This document shows, one piece after another, positions 1-7,906 of a DNA stretch of 40,593 nt. Where the stretch lies: assembly GCA_003224085.1 (NCBI GenBank), contig QHYK01000087.1:1-40593 (forward strand), given 5' to 3'. The DNA is from Acidobacteriota bacterium (GTDB lineage Bacteria > Acidobacteriota > Terriglobia > Acidiferrales > UBA7541). The notes below the pieces were generated by a model. That model was not told the origin of the DNA. It made no database searches and saw only the letters and a list, made by a program, of their open reading frames with translations. The translations under genes were made by a program, and so were the position numbers. Within the stretch, counting starts at the first letter, position 1; each line of letters opens with the position of its first letter.

Positions 1-1
1 G

Positions 2-1588
2 AATGAAAAGATCCGCACCCTCGACGGCGTCGAACGCCAGCTCGACCCGGGCATCTGCATGATCTGTGATGGCGACGGCTCGCGCACCATCGGCCTAGGC
101 GGAATCATGGGCGGCGCGGAAACGGAGATCTCCTTCTCGACAAAAAACGTGCTGATCGAATGTGCATGGTTCGATCCGATAGCCATTCGCCGCGCCACGC
201 GGTTTCTGAAATTGCGCACCGAAGCATCCACGCGTTTTGGCCGGGGCGCCGATCCGGAAATGGCCGAACTGGCTTCGCGCCGCGCCGCTGAGCTGATTCT
301 GGAGCTTGCCGGAGGCGAACTTCTCGCCGGCGTCGTGGACGTGTATCCCGGCAAGCGCGCGCCGAAGAAAATTCAGCTCACTCGCAAGGAACTCCTTCGT
401 GTAATGGGCGCGGACGTTCACGACACACAAATCGAAGCCAGCCTGAGCGCACTGGGTTTCGCGCCCATTCGCATGGATCATAACCGCGGCGCGGAAGGCT
501 CCCTCCTCGCAGCCTGGGAATGCACGCAGCCTTCCTGGCGCGCCGAGGTCGAACGCGAAATTGATTTAATCGAGGAAGTCACGCGCATCGATGGGCTCGA
601 CAAATTTCCGCCGCGCCTGCCGGCGGCACGACAAGGGGCCGCCCGCCTGCCACACCACGAAGCGGAAACGCGTTTGCGCGAACGCCTCATCGGGCTGGGC
701 TATCGCGAAATCGTGACTATTCCGCAGGTCGCGGAGGAGCGAGACGCGTTGTTCCGTCCGGCAAATGTCTCCCCGGCGCGGTTGTCAAATCCGCTTTCGG
801 AAGAAGCCAGTGTGCTCAAGTCCACTGGAATCGCCACCATGGCTGCGGCGCTCGAATGGAACGTCAACCATGGCCAGGGCCACGCACGCCTGTTCGAAAT
901 CGGCCGCAACTATCGCCTGGAAGGAAATCAATCTGTCGAAACAAGCGTCCTCACAATCGGTGCAACGGGCGAAGCCCGGGAAAAGGGTCTGTACGACTCC
1001 GCGCGGGGATTTTCCTTCGCCGACCTGAAAGGAAGCCTCGACCAAATTGGTCAGTTGGCCGACGGGCGCGAACCCGGCGCATTCGCATGGCGTGATGGCG
1101 GCCCGGAATGGCTGCACGCTGCCAAACGCGGGAAAATCCTGCTCCACAACTCTGAACTTGGCGCCGCAGGCCAGCTGGCGCGCCGTGTCGCCGACCGCTT
1201 GAAGTTGCGCCAGGAGGTGTTTCTCGCCGAGCTTGAACTCCAGCCCTTTTATGTCGCGATGCAAGCGGCGAAAACCGCTCGCCGCTATCGGCCCCTTCCG
1301 CGTTTCCCAGGTGTAGAGCGGGATTTTTCTCTTTTGCTTGCGGACGGAATCACTTTTGCACAAATTTCCGAATCGATCCGCTCGCTTGGCATTCCGGAAA
1401 TCACTTCCATTGCAGCCATCGATCTGTTCCGCGGCAAAAACGTTCCTGCCGGAAAATATTCTTTGCTTGTTCGAGTCACTTTCCAGAGCCGCGAAGCCAC
1501 GTTGACCGAAGGCCAGATCAATCACTTCGTCGGAAATATCACCTCTATACTGGAGCACCGCCACGGCGCTCAGCTCCGCAAGAACTAA
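2..1588 (+). CDS. pheT: Phenylalanine--tRNA ligase beta subunit, 5'-truncated
   Basis: This is the C-terminal ~528 residues of PheT, the beta chain of the cytoplasmic alpha2beta2 enzyme that charges tRNA-Phe. The open frame runs in from the window edge, so the true start lies outside. The visible part begins in the B3/4 editing domain with the family motif GLGGIMGGAETEIS (about residues 31-44 of this fragment) and RFGRGADPEMAE. It continues through the B5 domain (RKELLRVMGADV) and the catalytic-like core (NPLSEEASVLKST, ARLFEIGR). It ends with the FDX-ACB anticodon-binding domain (RFPGVERDFSLLL ... REATLTEGQIN). Full PheT is normally about 670-800 residues, so roughly the first quarter is missing only because of the window limit. 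pheS would be expected just upstream. zapA follows 139 bp downstream on the same strand. Assignment is essentially certain. Confidence 0.97.
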   Translation, partial: NEKIRTLDGVERQLDPGICMICDGDGSRTIGLGGIMGGAETEISFSTKNVLIECAWFDPIAIRRATRFLKLRTEASTRFGRGADPEMAELASRRAAELILELAGGELLAGVVDVYPGKRAPKKIQLTRKELLRVMGADVHDTQIEASLSALGFAPIRMDHNRGAEGSLLAAWECTQPSWRAEVEREIDLIEEVTRIDGLDKFPPRLPAARQGAARLPHHEAETRLRERLIGLGYREIVTIPQVAEERDALFRPANVSPARLSNPLSEEASVLKSTGIATMAAALEWNVNHGQGHARLFEIGRNYRLEGNQSVETSVLTIGATGEAREKGLYDSARGFSFADLKGSLDQIGQLADGREPGAFAWRDGGPEWLHAAKRGKILLHNSELGAAGQLARRVADRLKLRQEVFLAELELQPFYVAMQAAKTARRYRPLPRFPGVERDFSLLLADGITFAQISESIRSLGIPEITSIAAIDLFRGKNVPAGKYSLLVRVTFQSREATLTEGQINHFVGNITSILEHRHGAQLRKN

Positions 1589-1620
1589 ACGCTCCTTGCC
1601 TTCGCTTTCACCAGGGTCAC

Positions 1621-1650
1621 TTCGAGCCGAGCGAGGAATCTGTTTTTTTT
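1621..1650 (+). terminator. Possible weak terminator after pheT
   Basis: A run of eight T residues (1643-1650) lies 55 bp past the pheT stop. The stem before it is poor: CTTCG and CGAGG can pair with one G-U pair around a 7-nt loop. The T-run is clear and the stem is weak, so this is only a candidate. Confidence 0.3.
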
Positions 1651-1714
1651 CATGAGGGTGGCAGGCAGCGGATCAGCGCTCGCAAGAAAAATCCTACCCA
1701 GCCTCGCTCTGCGC

Positions 1715-1720
1715 TACAAT
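1715..1720 (+). promoter_or_regulatory. -10-like box immediately upstream of zapA
   Basis: TACAAT ends 7 bp before the zapA ATG. If used as a -10 element, transcription would start at or next to the ATG, giving a leaderless mRNA. That would agree with the absence of a visible Shine-Dalgarno sequence (the bases before ATG are TCCGGCC). No good -35 is present. This rests on one six-base match. Confidence 0.35.
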
Positions 1721-1727
1721 TCCGGCC

Positions 1728-2018
1728 ATGAGCGCGCCGGTAAAAGTGCAAATCTTCGGCCAGGTCTACTCCATCCGGGGAGAGCTGGAAGAAAGGTATG
1801 TCCAGAAGCTCGCAAAGTTCGTTGACGGAAAAATGCATGCGATCGCCGAGGCTACTGGAATTGTGGACACGCAGAAGCTCGCGGTGCTGGCTGCGCTGGC
1901 CATTGCCGATGAACTCCACAGTATGCAGCGTGAACGAAACGAGGAAGAAGAATTGTTGCGCGAGCAGGCCGAGCGCTGCCTCACACTTGTCGAACGCGCC
2001 CTGAAGCAAACCGCCTGA
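1728..2018 (+). CDS. zapA: Cell division protein ZapA
   Basis: A 96-residue protein with the ZapA layout. The N-terminal beta-rich segment VKVQIFGQVYSIRGELEERY carries the typical I-x-G-x-x-Y pattern. A long helix/coiled coil follows from about residue 30 to the end (KLAVLAALAIADELHSMQRE ...). ZapA tetramers bind and bundle FtsZ filaments at midcell. Length matches the family (about 90-110). Placement directly after pheT is common in several phyla. The start is the only ATG fitting the family's N-terminus. No ribosome binding site is visible, and a TACAAT box sits just upstream, so the transcript may be leaderless. No 6S RNA fits between zapA and the next gene (73 bp). Confidence 0.88.
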   Translation: MSAPVKVQIFGQVYSIRGELEERYVQKLAKFVDGKMHAIAEATGIVDTQKLAVLAALAIADELHSMQRERNEEEELLREQAERCLTLVERALKQTA

Positions 2019-2058
2019 AATGTATTTTCGTTTGGGCCGTTCGCTCCGTGCCTCCAAG

Positions 2059-2064
2059 TATAAT
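2059..2064 (+). promoter_or_regulatory. Perfect TATAAT -10 box before the aldo/keto reductase gene
   Basis: TATAAT lies 27 bp before the ATG at 2092, with a start point expected near 2071 and the ribosome site AGGGAG at 2078-2083. The -35 region at 16-18 bp spacing matches TTGACA poorly. The gene is likely transcribed separately from zapA. Confidence 0.45.
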
Positions 2065-2091
2065 GTCGGTTCGACGTAGGGAGACTACTTC

Positions 2092-3087
2092 ATGCGCTAC
2101 CGCCGTTTTGGCCGCACCGGATGGAATGTCAGCGAAATTGGCTATGGCATGTGGGGCATGGGAGGCTGGACCGGTTCCGACGACAAGGAATCTCTGGATT
2201 CGCTCCAGCGCGCAGTGGATCTCGGCTGCAACTTTTTCGACACGGCTTGGGCCTACGGCGACGGCCACAGCGAGCAGCTTCTCGGGAAAACTCTTCGCGC
2301 CAACCAGAACAACTCCGCTGCCGGCGGACCCGACAAGAAACTTTACGTGGCCACAAAAGTTCCTCCGAAAAACCGCTGCTGGCCCTCCCGGCCCGAATAT
2401 TCTCTCGACGACAGCTACCCGCCCGACTACCTGTTCGAGTACGCGGACAAGAGCCTTAAGAATCTTGGAATCGAGACTTTGGATCTCATCCAGCTTCACA
2501 CCTGGGAAGACGGATGGCTTGACGACGAGCGCATCTTGCCCGCCATCGAAAACCTGCGCCGCCGCGGCAAGACCCGCGCCGTGGGCCTCAGCCTCAACCG
2601 CTGGGAGCCGGCGAACGGCATTCGCGCCGTGCGCACGGGCCACATCGACGCCGTTCAGGTTATTTACAACATCTTCGACCAGAATCCGGAGGATGAGCTC
2701 TTTCCCGTGTGCCGCGAAAAAGATGTCGCAGTAATTGCTCGCGTGCCGTTTGATGAAGGCTCGCTCACCGGCACGCTCACGCTGAATAGCGCTTGGCCCA
2801 AGAACGACTGGCGCAGCACCTACTTCGTTCCAGAAAACCTCAAAGCTAGCGTTGCCCGCGCCGAGGCCCTCAAGCCGCTCTTGCGCGACGGTATGACCAT
2901 GGCCGAAATGGCTCTGCGCTTCATTTTCAACAATCCCCATGTGCACACCACCATTCCCGGCATGCGCAAACGCAAGAACGTCGAATCCAACCTTGCCGCC
3001 AGCGACAAAGGTCCGCTGCCCGCCGACCTCCACGCTCAACTCCGCCCGCACCGCTGGGTCCGCACCCCTACAAAGTGGAGCCAGTGA
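2092..3087 (+). CDS. Aldo/keto reductase
   Basis: A 331-residue NAD(P)H-dependent oxidoreductase of the aldo/keto reductase fold. The N-terminus MRYRRFGRTGWNVSEIGYG is typical of AKR families that reduce sugar-like or small carbonyl substrates. The catalytic tetrad is visible: Asp50 and Tyr55 (FFDTAWAYGDG), Lys89 (YVATKV) and His136 (IQLHTW). The C-terminal TTIPGMRKRKNVESNL is the NADP-binding loop region. Length is normal. It has its own -10 box and a good ribosome site. The substrate cannot be told from sequence. The methyltransferase gene downstream starts within or just after its end, so the two are probably cotranscribed. Confidence 0.92.
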   Translation: MRYRRFGRTGWNVSEIGYGMWGMGGWTGSDDKESLDSLQRAVDLGCNFFDTAWAYGDGHSEQLLGKTLRANQNNSAAGGPDKKLYVATKVPPKNRCWPSRPEYSLDDSYPPDYLFEYADKSLKNLGIETLDLIQLHTWEDGWLDDERILPAIENLRRRGKTRAVGLSLNRWEPANGIRAVRTGHIDAVQVIYNIFDQNPEDELFPVCREKDVAVIARVPFDEGSLTGTLTLNSAWPKNDWRSTYFVPENLKASVARAEALKPLLRDGMTMAEMALRFIFNNPHVHTTIPGMRKRKNVESNLAASDKGPLPADLHAQLRPHRWVRTPTKWSQ

Positions 3088-3092
3088 AAAAA

Positions 3093-3767
3093 ATGAGGAC
3101 CCTGCCAATCATCAGATCGATACGGGGCAAGACAAGACCGATGAAGCGGACACACTGGAAACGTCCGTGGTTCCTGTTCCTGGCGTGCGCCGCGACGGCA
3201 ATGTTTGCTGTGCGGGCGGCGGCGAATGCCGCCGACGAGATCAGGCGGCTGGCGGCGCTGATGGAATGGAAGCCGGGAACGGTCGTGGCGGACATCGGAG
3301 CGGGGGACGGAAGCTATTCGTTTGCATCGGCAGAACCTGTGGGCGCAACGGGAAAAGTGTATGCGACCGAGATTGACACGAAGAAACTTGAGGAACTACG
3401 AGCCGAGGTTGCAAAGCGCAAGCTGCAGAACGTGGCCGTGGTGGAAAGCAAAGAGGCGGATACCCATTTGCCGACGGCTTGCTGCCATGCGATTTTTTTG
3501 CGGCATGTATACCACCACCTGACGAAACCGACCGAGTTCGACGCAAACATCGTGCGGTCGCTGAAGCCGGGAGGGCGGGTGGCGATTATTGATTTTCCCC
3601 CGCGCTCTGGCTTGGATCCCGTGGAAGGGGTTCCCGCCAACCGCGGCGGGCACGGCATTCCGCAAAAAATTGTAATTGAGGAGTTAACCGCAGCCGGCTT
3701 AAAAATGGAAAGAGTGTTGAACGATTGGGCTGAAAATGATTATTGCGTGCTCTTCGTGAAGAAATGA
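3093..3767 (+). CDS. Class I SAM-dependent methyltransferase with apparent signal peptide
   Basis: About 224 residues. Motif I of Rossmann-fold methyltransferases is clear (VVADIGAGDGSYS). An acidic end of strand 2 (VYATEIDTKKLEEL), the motif HVYHHLTKP and the strand-4/5 segment LKPGGRVAIIDF follow. The N-terminus carries basic residues and then a hydrophobic stretch (WFLFLACAATAMFAVRAAANA), which reads as a signal peptide or membrane anchor. Start choice is unsure. GTG 3075 overlaps the reductase gene, ATG 3093 has GGAG 12 bp upstream, and ATG 3141 begins right at the signal peptide. An exported SAM enzyme is odd because SAM is cytoplasmic; it could be an anchored enzyme facing the cytoplasm. 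Substrate unknown. Confidence 0.85.
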   Translation: MRTLPIIRSIRGKTRPMKRTHWKRPWFLFLACAATAMFAVRAAANAADEIRRLAALMEWKPGTVVADIGAGDGSYSFASAEPVGATGKVYATEIDTKKLEELRAEVAKRKLQNVAVVESKEADTHLPTACCHAIFLRHVYHHLTKPTEFDANIVRSLKPGGRVAIIDFPPRSGLDPVEGVPANRGGHGIPQKIVIEELTAAGLKMERVLNDWAENDYCVLFVKK

Positions 3768-3831
3768 AGAGCAGGCCCGCGCCGTCGCGCCTGCCACATC
3801 CCCAGGCGGTCATGGAGCACCGCATCCGCTT

Positions 3832-4686
3832 TCAGCGCGGCGCGCCGGCTTTGCGAATGTAGATGCCGCCGTTGAAATTCGTGAATTGATATTCTGGACC
3901 GCCGCCGTTGATGGTCCCGTGGACGGCCTTGTCGATCCTGACGAGGTACCTCCCACCATGACCGCGTCCATCTTCAACGGTTTGTTGGGGTACCGAAGCC
4001 TGAATCTGGACGTCGAAATCGGTGAGGATCTCGCCGCGATCGGACTTCATGCTGAGATTGGCTTTCAGATCGGCCGGAAAGGTCACATCAATGTCGCCGT
4101 TCAAGGAACTGAAGGCCATGGGCTTCTGATTCACGCGAGTAAAAGTAGCCAGGAGGCGGCCGTTCAAAGCATGGGCGACGGCGCAGCCGGAGACGTTGTC
4201 GAGCGTGACGGAGCCGTTTACGTCGTTGACGTCCAATTCGCCGTCCACGCCGGTGACCACGAGGTCGCCGCTGTTCACGGTGCTCAGCTTCAGAGACGTG
4301 TGAACAGGAACCGAAATCATGAGATCGATGGGGCGCGCAAAGGAATCGGTGCTGATGCGCACTTCGTTGCTTTCTTCTTCCACAGACAGACCGGTAGACG
4401 AAACGATGATGCGCTTCATGTTGGAGTCGGAGTGACCGGATTCACGATTGCGCGCGCGAGCTTCGACGACGACCTCCTTGCCGTCATACGCCTTCACGGT
4501 GATGCCCCCGTTGACCAGGCTGGCTTTTACCAAGGCGGGCCGCGAGGGGTCGCTGAGTGCAACGGAGAGGCGATCGGCGCCTGATTGAGTCTGGATCTGG
4601 GCATGCACTGGAGCGGCGGCAAGCGCCGCGCACAGCAGCGGGATTGCAACAAAAAGAGATGAGAAATGCTGGGTTTGGTTATTCAT
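3832..4686 (-). CDS. Exported DUF4097-family protein (downstream copy)
   Basis: 284 residues from ATG 4686, which overlaps the end of the upstream gene by 8 bp (ATGAATAA). A longer frame exists to 4713, but the hydrophobic signal peptide (SLFVAIPLLCAALAAAPVHA) directly follows MNNQTQHF, so 4686 is preferred. The body is a run of short beta-strand repeats of the type GDLVVTGVDGELDVNDVNGS and LNGDIDVTF, characteristic of DUF4097 (putative adhesin-like beta-solenoid). It is probably periplasmic or cell-surface. The function of DUF4097 proteins is not established. Last gene of the sigma/anti-sigma operon, so probably part of that regulon. Confidence 0.85.
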   Translation of the reverse strand: MNNQTQHFSSLFVAIPLLCAALAAAPVHAQIQTQSGADRLSVALSDPSRPALVKASLVNGGITVKAYDGKEVVVEARARNRESGHSDSNMKRIIVSSTGLSVEEESNEVRISTDSFARPIDLMISVPVHTSLKLSTVNSGDLVVTGVDGELDVNDVNGSVTLDNVSGCAVAHALNGRLLATFTRVNQKPMAFSSLNGDIDVTFPADLKANLSMKSDRGEILTDFDVQIQASVPQQTVEDGRGHGGRYLVRIDKAVHGTINGGGPEYQFTNFNGGIYIRKAGAPR

Positions 4687-5680
4687 GGTTTTCGAGAATG
4701 CGAATGTCTCCATTCAAATTTTCCACTTTGATTTCCGGCCCGCCGGAACTGACGCGCACACCGGTATAGCGATCCGCGTGAAAGACGACCTTCGCGCCAT
4801 GATGCTCTTCCTGAATCGCGCGCACCGGCAACGCCGTGACGGGAAAATCACTGTAGATACTTCCATTGAAATTCTTGAAGCGAAAATCGGCGGCCAAGCC
4901 TGGGGTGAAACGCAGCTCCACGTCGCCGTTGACCGTGCGGAATTCTGAGTTCTCACGGGGATTCTGGCGAAACGAAACTTTGACGGGGCCATTGACGGTA
5001 TGCGCGGTCCCCGAACCGGCGATGCTGTTCATTTCCACGTCACCGTTGACGTTGCGCACGAGAAAATGGCCGTTGATGTCGCGGACGGAAACACGGCCCT
5101 CATTCACGGTTTTGACCTGGATGTCGATGTCGCGAGGAACCTGGAGTCGGAAATCCATTTTGACAAGGTAGCCGTCGAATTCGCGGTGGCCGCACCCGTC
5201 GTCACAATGGCAGCGGAAAGGGCCGTTCGAGTAGAGCTTCAGCAAGCCATCTTGTTCGGTGATGTCGAGGGTGACTTCTTTGCGAGCTTGTTCGAGCTTG
5301 GCTTTGGATTCCGCGCGGGTGGATTTATTGACGGTGAGTTGCACTTGGTCGGAATTGGTTCCCACCACTTCAATGGAGCCCCAGACGTTGTCGATTTCCA
5401 AAGACCGATGCTGGACGCCGGACCGGGAAAACGATTTTTGAATGGTCTCCTGTTCCTGCACGGGCAGGTGGCGATCGGAGTCCGGGAAAGCAATTGGCAG
5501 GGCGGAGGAAAGAGGAAGCTCCAAGGGAACAGTCCCGGCGACATGGATCGCCGGCAGCGGGATCGCCATCGGTTCCCGGATTGGGACTGGCACCGGCACC
5601 GGGCTTACCAACTGAGCTGCCAAGCAGAAGGGAGACAAACAGCTGAAGGCCAACACGGTCAAGAGGGGTGCGATTCGCAT
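4679..5680 (-). CDS. Exported DUF4097-family protein (upstream copy)
   Basis: 333 residues with a clear signal peptide (MRIAPLLTVLAFSCLSPFCLAAQ) followed by a Pro/Val-rich linker. The repeats IDNVWGSIEVVGTNSDQV, VNEGRVSVRDINGHFLVR and NVNGDVEMNSIAGSGTAHTV are DUF4097-type beta-solenoid rungs. The short Cys-rich stretch FRCHCDDGCGHREFDG (four Cys within about 10 residues) is unusual for this family and could bind metal or form disulfides. It starts 11 bp after the anti-sigma gene and overlaps the next DUF4097 gene, so all four genes appear cotranscribed. The two copies probably arose by duplication; function unknown. Confidence 0.87.
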   Translation of the reverse strand: MRIAPLLTVLAFSCLSPFCLAAQLVSPVPVPVPIREPMAIPLPAIHVAGTVPLELPLSSALPIAFPDSDRHLPVQEQETIQKSFSRSGVQHRSLEIDNVWGSIEVVGTNSDQVQLTVNKSTRAESKAKLEQARKEVTLDITEQDGLLKLYSNGPFRCHCDDGCGHREFDGYLVKMDFRLQVPRDIDIQVKTVNEGRVSVRDINGHFLVRNVNGDVEMNSIAGSGTAHTVNGPVKVSFRQNPRENSEFRTVNGDVELRFTPGLAADFRFKNFNGSIYSDFPVTALPVRAIQEEHHGAKVVFHADRYTGVRVSSGGPEIKVENLNGDIRILENHE

Positions 5681-5690
5681 GTTGTGTTCC

Positions 5691-6497
5691 TCAATTCAAT
5701 TTGCTGATGGCCCAATCGGCGCGCTGGCGCACAGCGGGATTGAGATTCGGGGATTGGCGAAGTCTTTCAAGGTGCGGCTTGGCTTCGCGGTCGTGCCATT
5801 CCACCAACTGATCAATCAGCGCGACTTGCACCAACGGGGATTGCTGTTCCGGCAAGGCGCTCACCACGCTGCCACGCACTTGCGGTTGCGCGGAGTGGCG
5901 GCTGAGGGCATCGAGCGCCGCCAAGCGAACGTCGACGCTCTGGTCGTAGCGAAGAGTGTGAAGGAGGGCGGAAAGCACCTGGGGATCGAGTTGCTGTTCG
6001 CGCGTGCTCCACGTCACGCCCTCGAGCCGCGCGCTGGCCGATTGCTGCTGCAGCATGGAAAGCACGACAAGCCGCTTCATGTTGGCGAGTTCGGATTGCA
6101 TGGCAGCTGTGTCCTGGGAACGGGATTTGAAATTGGCGAGGTGAAGACCGGCGTAAATGCCGATGATGAGGAGCGCCGTGCTCCAGGCCATGGCGCCCAG
6201 GGGCGAACGAAGCCAACGGAAGAAAGTCCAGGCAGAAGCGCGTGGCTTTAATTCTGACTCGTTCCTGCGCTGGGTGGAGCGACCGGCCTGAAAGGCTTGC
6301 AGCATGGCTTCGAAGCGGGCAAGAGAGGCGAGGCTTGGTTGTTCGACGGGAAGCAGCGAGAGCTTTTTCCAGATGGCCACTTCTTCGAAGCAGTCGGCGC
6401 ACTGCCCAAGGTGAGCTTCAACCTCGCGAAATTGATCGGGGTTCAGGCTCCCTTGCAGGTAGTCTGGCAAGAGTTCTGCGATTTGTTCACACTTCAT
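5691..6497 (-). CDS. Zinc-binding anti-sigma factor with C-terminal HEAT-like domain
   Basis: 268 residues. The N-terminal zf-HC2/ZAS domain has Cys3, His29, Cys33 and Cys36 (EAHLGQCADC), the zinc ligands used by ECF anti-sigma factors. One membrane segment follows at about residues 101-121 (GAMAWSTALLIIGIYAGLHL). The outer part (about 160-268) has HEAT-like helical repeats, e.g. SVDVRLAALDALSRHS and SPLVQVALIDQLVEW. It should hold the upstream sigma factor at the inner face of the membrane until an envelope signal arrives. Its start overlaps the sigma gene by 11 bp, typical of translationally coupled sigma/anti-sigma pairs. The HEAT-like sensor domain is the unusual feature. Confidence 0.9.
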   Translation of the reverse strand: MKCEQIAELLPDYLQGSLNPDQFREVEAHLGQCADCFEEVAIWKKLSLLPVEQPSLASLARFEAMLQAFQAGRSTQRRNESELKPRASAWTFFRWLRSPLGAMAWSTALLIIGIYAGLHLANFKSRSQDTAAMQSELANMKRLVVLSMLQQQSASARLEGVTWSTREQQLDPQVLSALLHTLRYDQSVDVRLAALDALSRHSAQPQVRGSVVSALPEQQSPLVQVALIDQLVEWHDREAKPHLERLRQSPNLNPAVRQRADWAISKLN

Positions 6498-7092
6498 GGC
6501 GACCTCCTTGGGGAGGAAGAGTTTTTGCGGCAGCCGCCTCGGCTCTTCTCAGCAGGGAATCCTGCGTGAGCCGCTGGAAAGCTTTGCGCAAATCCTGCAA
6601 GGCACGGTGGATGCGACTTCGCACGGTGTTGAGTTCGCAGCCGAGGAGTGCGGCGATTTCCTCGTACTTCAATTCTTGAAAGCGGCAGAGAAGCAGGATT
6701 TCTCTCTTTTCCTCTGGCAATTGCTGGAGCGCAAGTTGCAATAGCTCGACTTCTTGGTGTTCCTGGGCGGAATCGGCAGGGAAAACCGGAGGAAGCATTT
6801 CGGGCTCAAAAGCCTTTTCGCGCGGAAACTTGCGGAAGTGGTCGATGCGGGCGTTGCGCGCAATCTGATAGACCCAAGCGCGAAAAGGCGTTCCCGGGCG
6901 GTAACTCTGGCGGTATTTCAGGATGCGAAGGAAAACCTCCTGGACGAGGTCTTCGCTCAATGCTCGGTCGCCTGTCAGCTTCGAATAGAAGTTGAACAGA
7001 GGGGTTTGGTAGCGGTCAAACAACACCGCTAGCATTTCGCCCGCGCCATCGCGCACTTGGAGCATCAAATCCTCGTCGGGAGCCAAAGTCAT
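6487..7092 (-). CDS. ECF RNA polymerase sigma factor
   Basis: 201 residues with the two ECF domains. Sigma2 is at about 20-90 (LFDRYQTPLFNFYSKLTGDR, SEDLVQEVFLRIL, PFRAWVYQIARNARIDHFRK). Sigma4 is at about 115-175 (LPEEKREILLLCRFQELKYEEIA, GCELNTVRSRIHRALQDLRK, the helix-turn-helix). It directs RNA polymerase to a dedicated regulon and is presumably held by the membrane anti-sigma factor encoded next. First gene of a four-gene minus-strand operon. Autoregulation is usual for such pairs, but I could not recognise an ECF-type promoter upstream. Confidence 0.95.
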   Translation of the reverse strand: MTLAPDEDLMLQVRDGAGEMLAVLFDRYQTPLFNFYSKLTGDRALSEDLVQEVFLRILKYRQSYRPGTPFRAWVYQIARNARIDHFRKFPREKAFEPEMLPPVFPADSAQEHQEVELLQLALQQLPEEKREILLLCRFQELKYEEIAALLGCELNTVRSRIHRALQDLRKAFQRLTQDSLLRRAEAAAAKTLPPQGGRHEV

Positions 7093-7121
7093 CGCCGAAT
7101 TATGGTCCTAAACGGCTGAAC

Positions 7122-7367
7122 TTGCCCTTTCATAGAGTGAATACCGGGGAGGGGGGGAAAGGTTCCCAAGCGGTGGAAGTTACGAGCAGCGTCCCGGTCA
7201 TGAGCGAGTATGGGCCCAACGAGCGTGATCTTAAGAAGCAAGCAGCGCCGCCGCAGCTGGCGGCGTCCGCAAATGTCACCGGCCTGCGGCAGCGCGTTTC
7301 CGGAGTGCTGCCCGTGCGAGTCGATATGTCAGAGACCAGCGTCACGTTCACATGCCAATCGAAATAG
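7122..7367 (+). pseudogene. Possible C-terminal gene remnant in the sigma/DinB gap
   Basis: The 286-bp gap between the sigma gene and the DinB gene holds one open frame of 81 codons. Its second half (MSEYGPNERDLKKQ then TGLRQRVSGVLPVRVDM) reads more like real protein than random translation and ends ...TFTCQSK. The ending recalls C-termini of acidobacterial secreted proteins, but I could not verify this. There is no convincing ribosome site. It could be a degraded gene tail, a tiny gene, or chance. Confidence 0.25.
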
Positions 7368-7378
7368 ATTGGCCGCCG

Positions 7379-7906
7379 CTAGTTCCCGGACCAGGGCGGC
7401 ACGACGCCGGTCATGCGGGCGTAGGCAACGAGCTGGCCCATGTGCTCGTTGGCGTGGACAATGATGCGCAGATACATGCCGTCCACGGTAGCGTCGCGAT
7501 CGGCAATGTGAACTTTGCGCTGAAGGTCTTGCGGCGTAACGGCCGAATGCGCTTGCTTGACCGCGTCGAGAGAGCGCTTCAGCCAACCGATGACCCCGGT
7601 TTTTGAGGTGACCGACTTGTCCATTCCCTTTTTCAGGTCCGCGGGCATTTTGGAACCGGTGACGCTTAGCAGATAGAAATTCGCCATAACGATGTGCATG
7701 TAGACTTCGCTGGTCGAGCGCGCGCCGGGCCCGGGACGCCAGGAGAACTTTTCCTCAGGTGTGGCTTGGGCGAGGGCGATCAATTGGTTCGAGACGTGGC
7801 GCCATTCTCCGTCGTAGCCCTGCCAGATTCCTTCCGGCGCTTTTTGCGCGAGCACCGGGCGCGCGCCGAATCCCAACAAAAGAAGCGAGAAAATTGCTCT
7901 CTTCAC
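7379..7906 (-). CDS. Exported DinB-family protein
   Basis: 175 residues with an N-terminal signal peptide (MKRAIFSLLLLGFGARPVLAQ). The rest fits the DinB/YfiT four-helix bundle. A helix near the start contains WRHVSNQLIALAQATPEEKF, a potential metal-ligand His lies in EVYMHIVMANFYLL, and the C-terminal HANEHMGQLVAYARM supplies two more His. These three positions form the usual metal site of the superfamily. DinB-like proteins include thiol transferases and many of unknown function; export from the cytoplasm is recurrent in Acidobacteria but unexplained. Single gene with AGGAGAG just before the ATG. Confidence 0.82.
   Translation of the reverse strand: MKRAIFSLLLLGFGARPVLAQKAPEGIWQGYDGEWRHVSNQLIALAQATPEEKFSWRPGPGARSTSEVYMHIVMANFYLLSVTGSKMPADLKKGMDKSVTSKTGVIGWLKRSLDAVKQAHSAVTPQDLQRKVHIADRDATVDGMYLRIIVHANEHMGQLVAYARMTGVVPPWSGN

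Noticed and set aside
2019-2091. 6S RNA gene downstream of zapA
   Set aside because: Only 73 bp are available and they contain a -10 box and ribosome site; 6S RNA needs about 180 nt.
3773-3796. GCAGGC/GCCTGC inverted repeat between convergent genes as terminator
   Set aside because: Only 6 bp, large GC-rich loop and no T-run on either strand.
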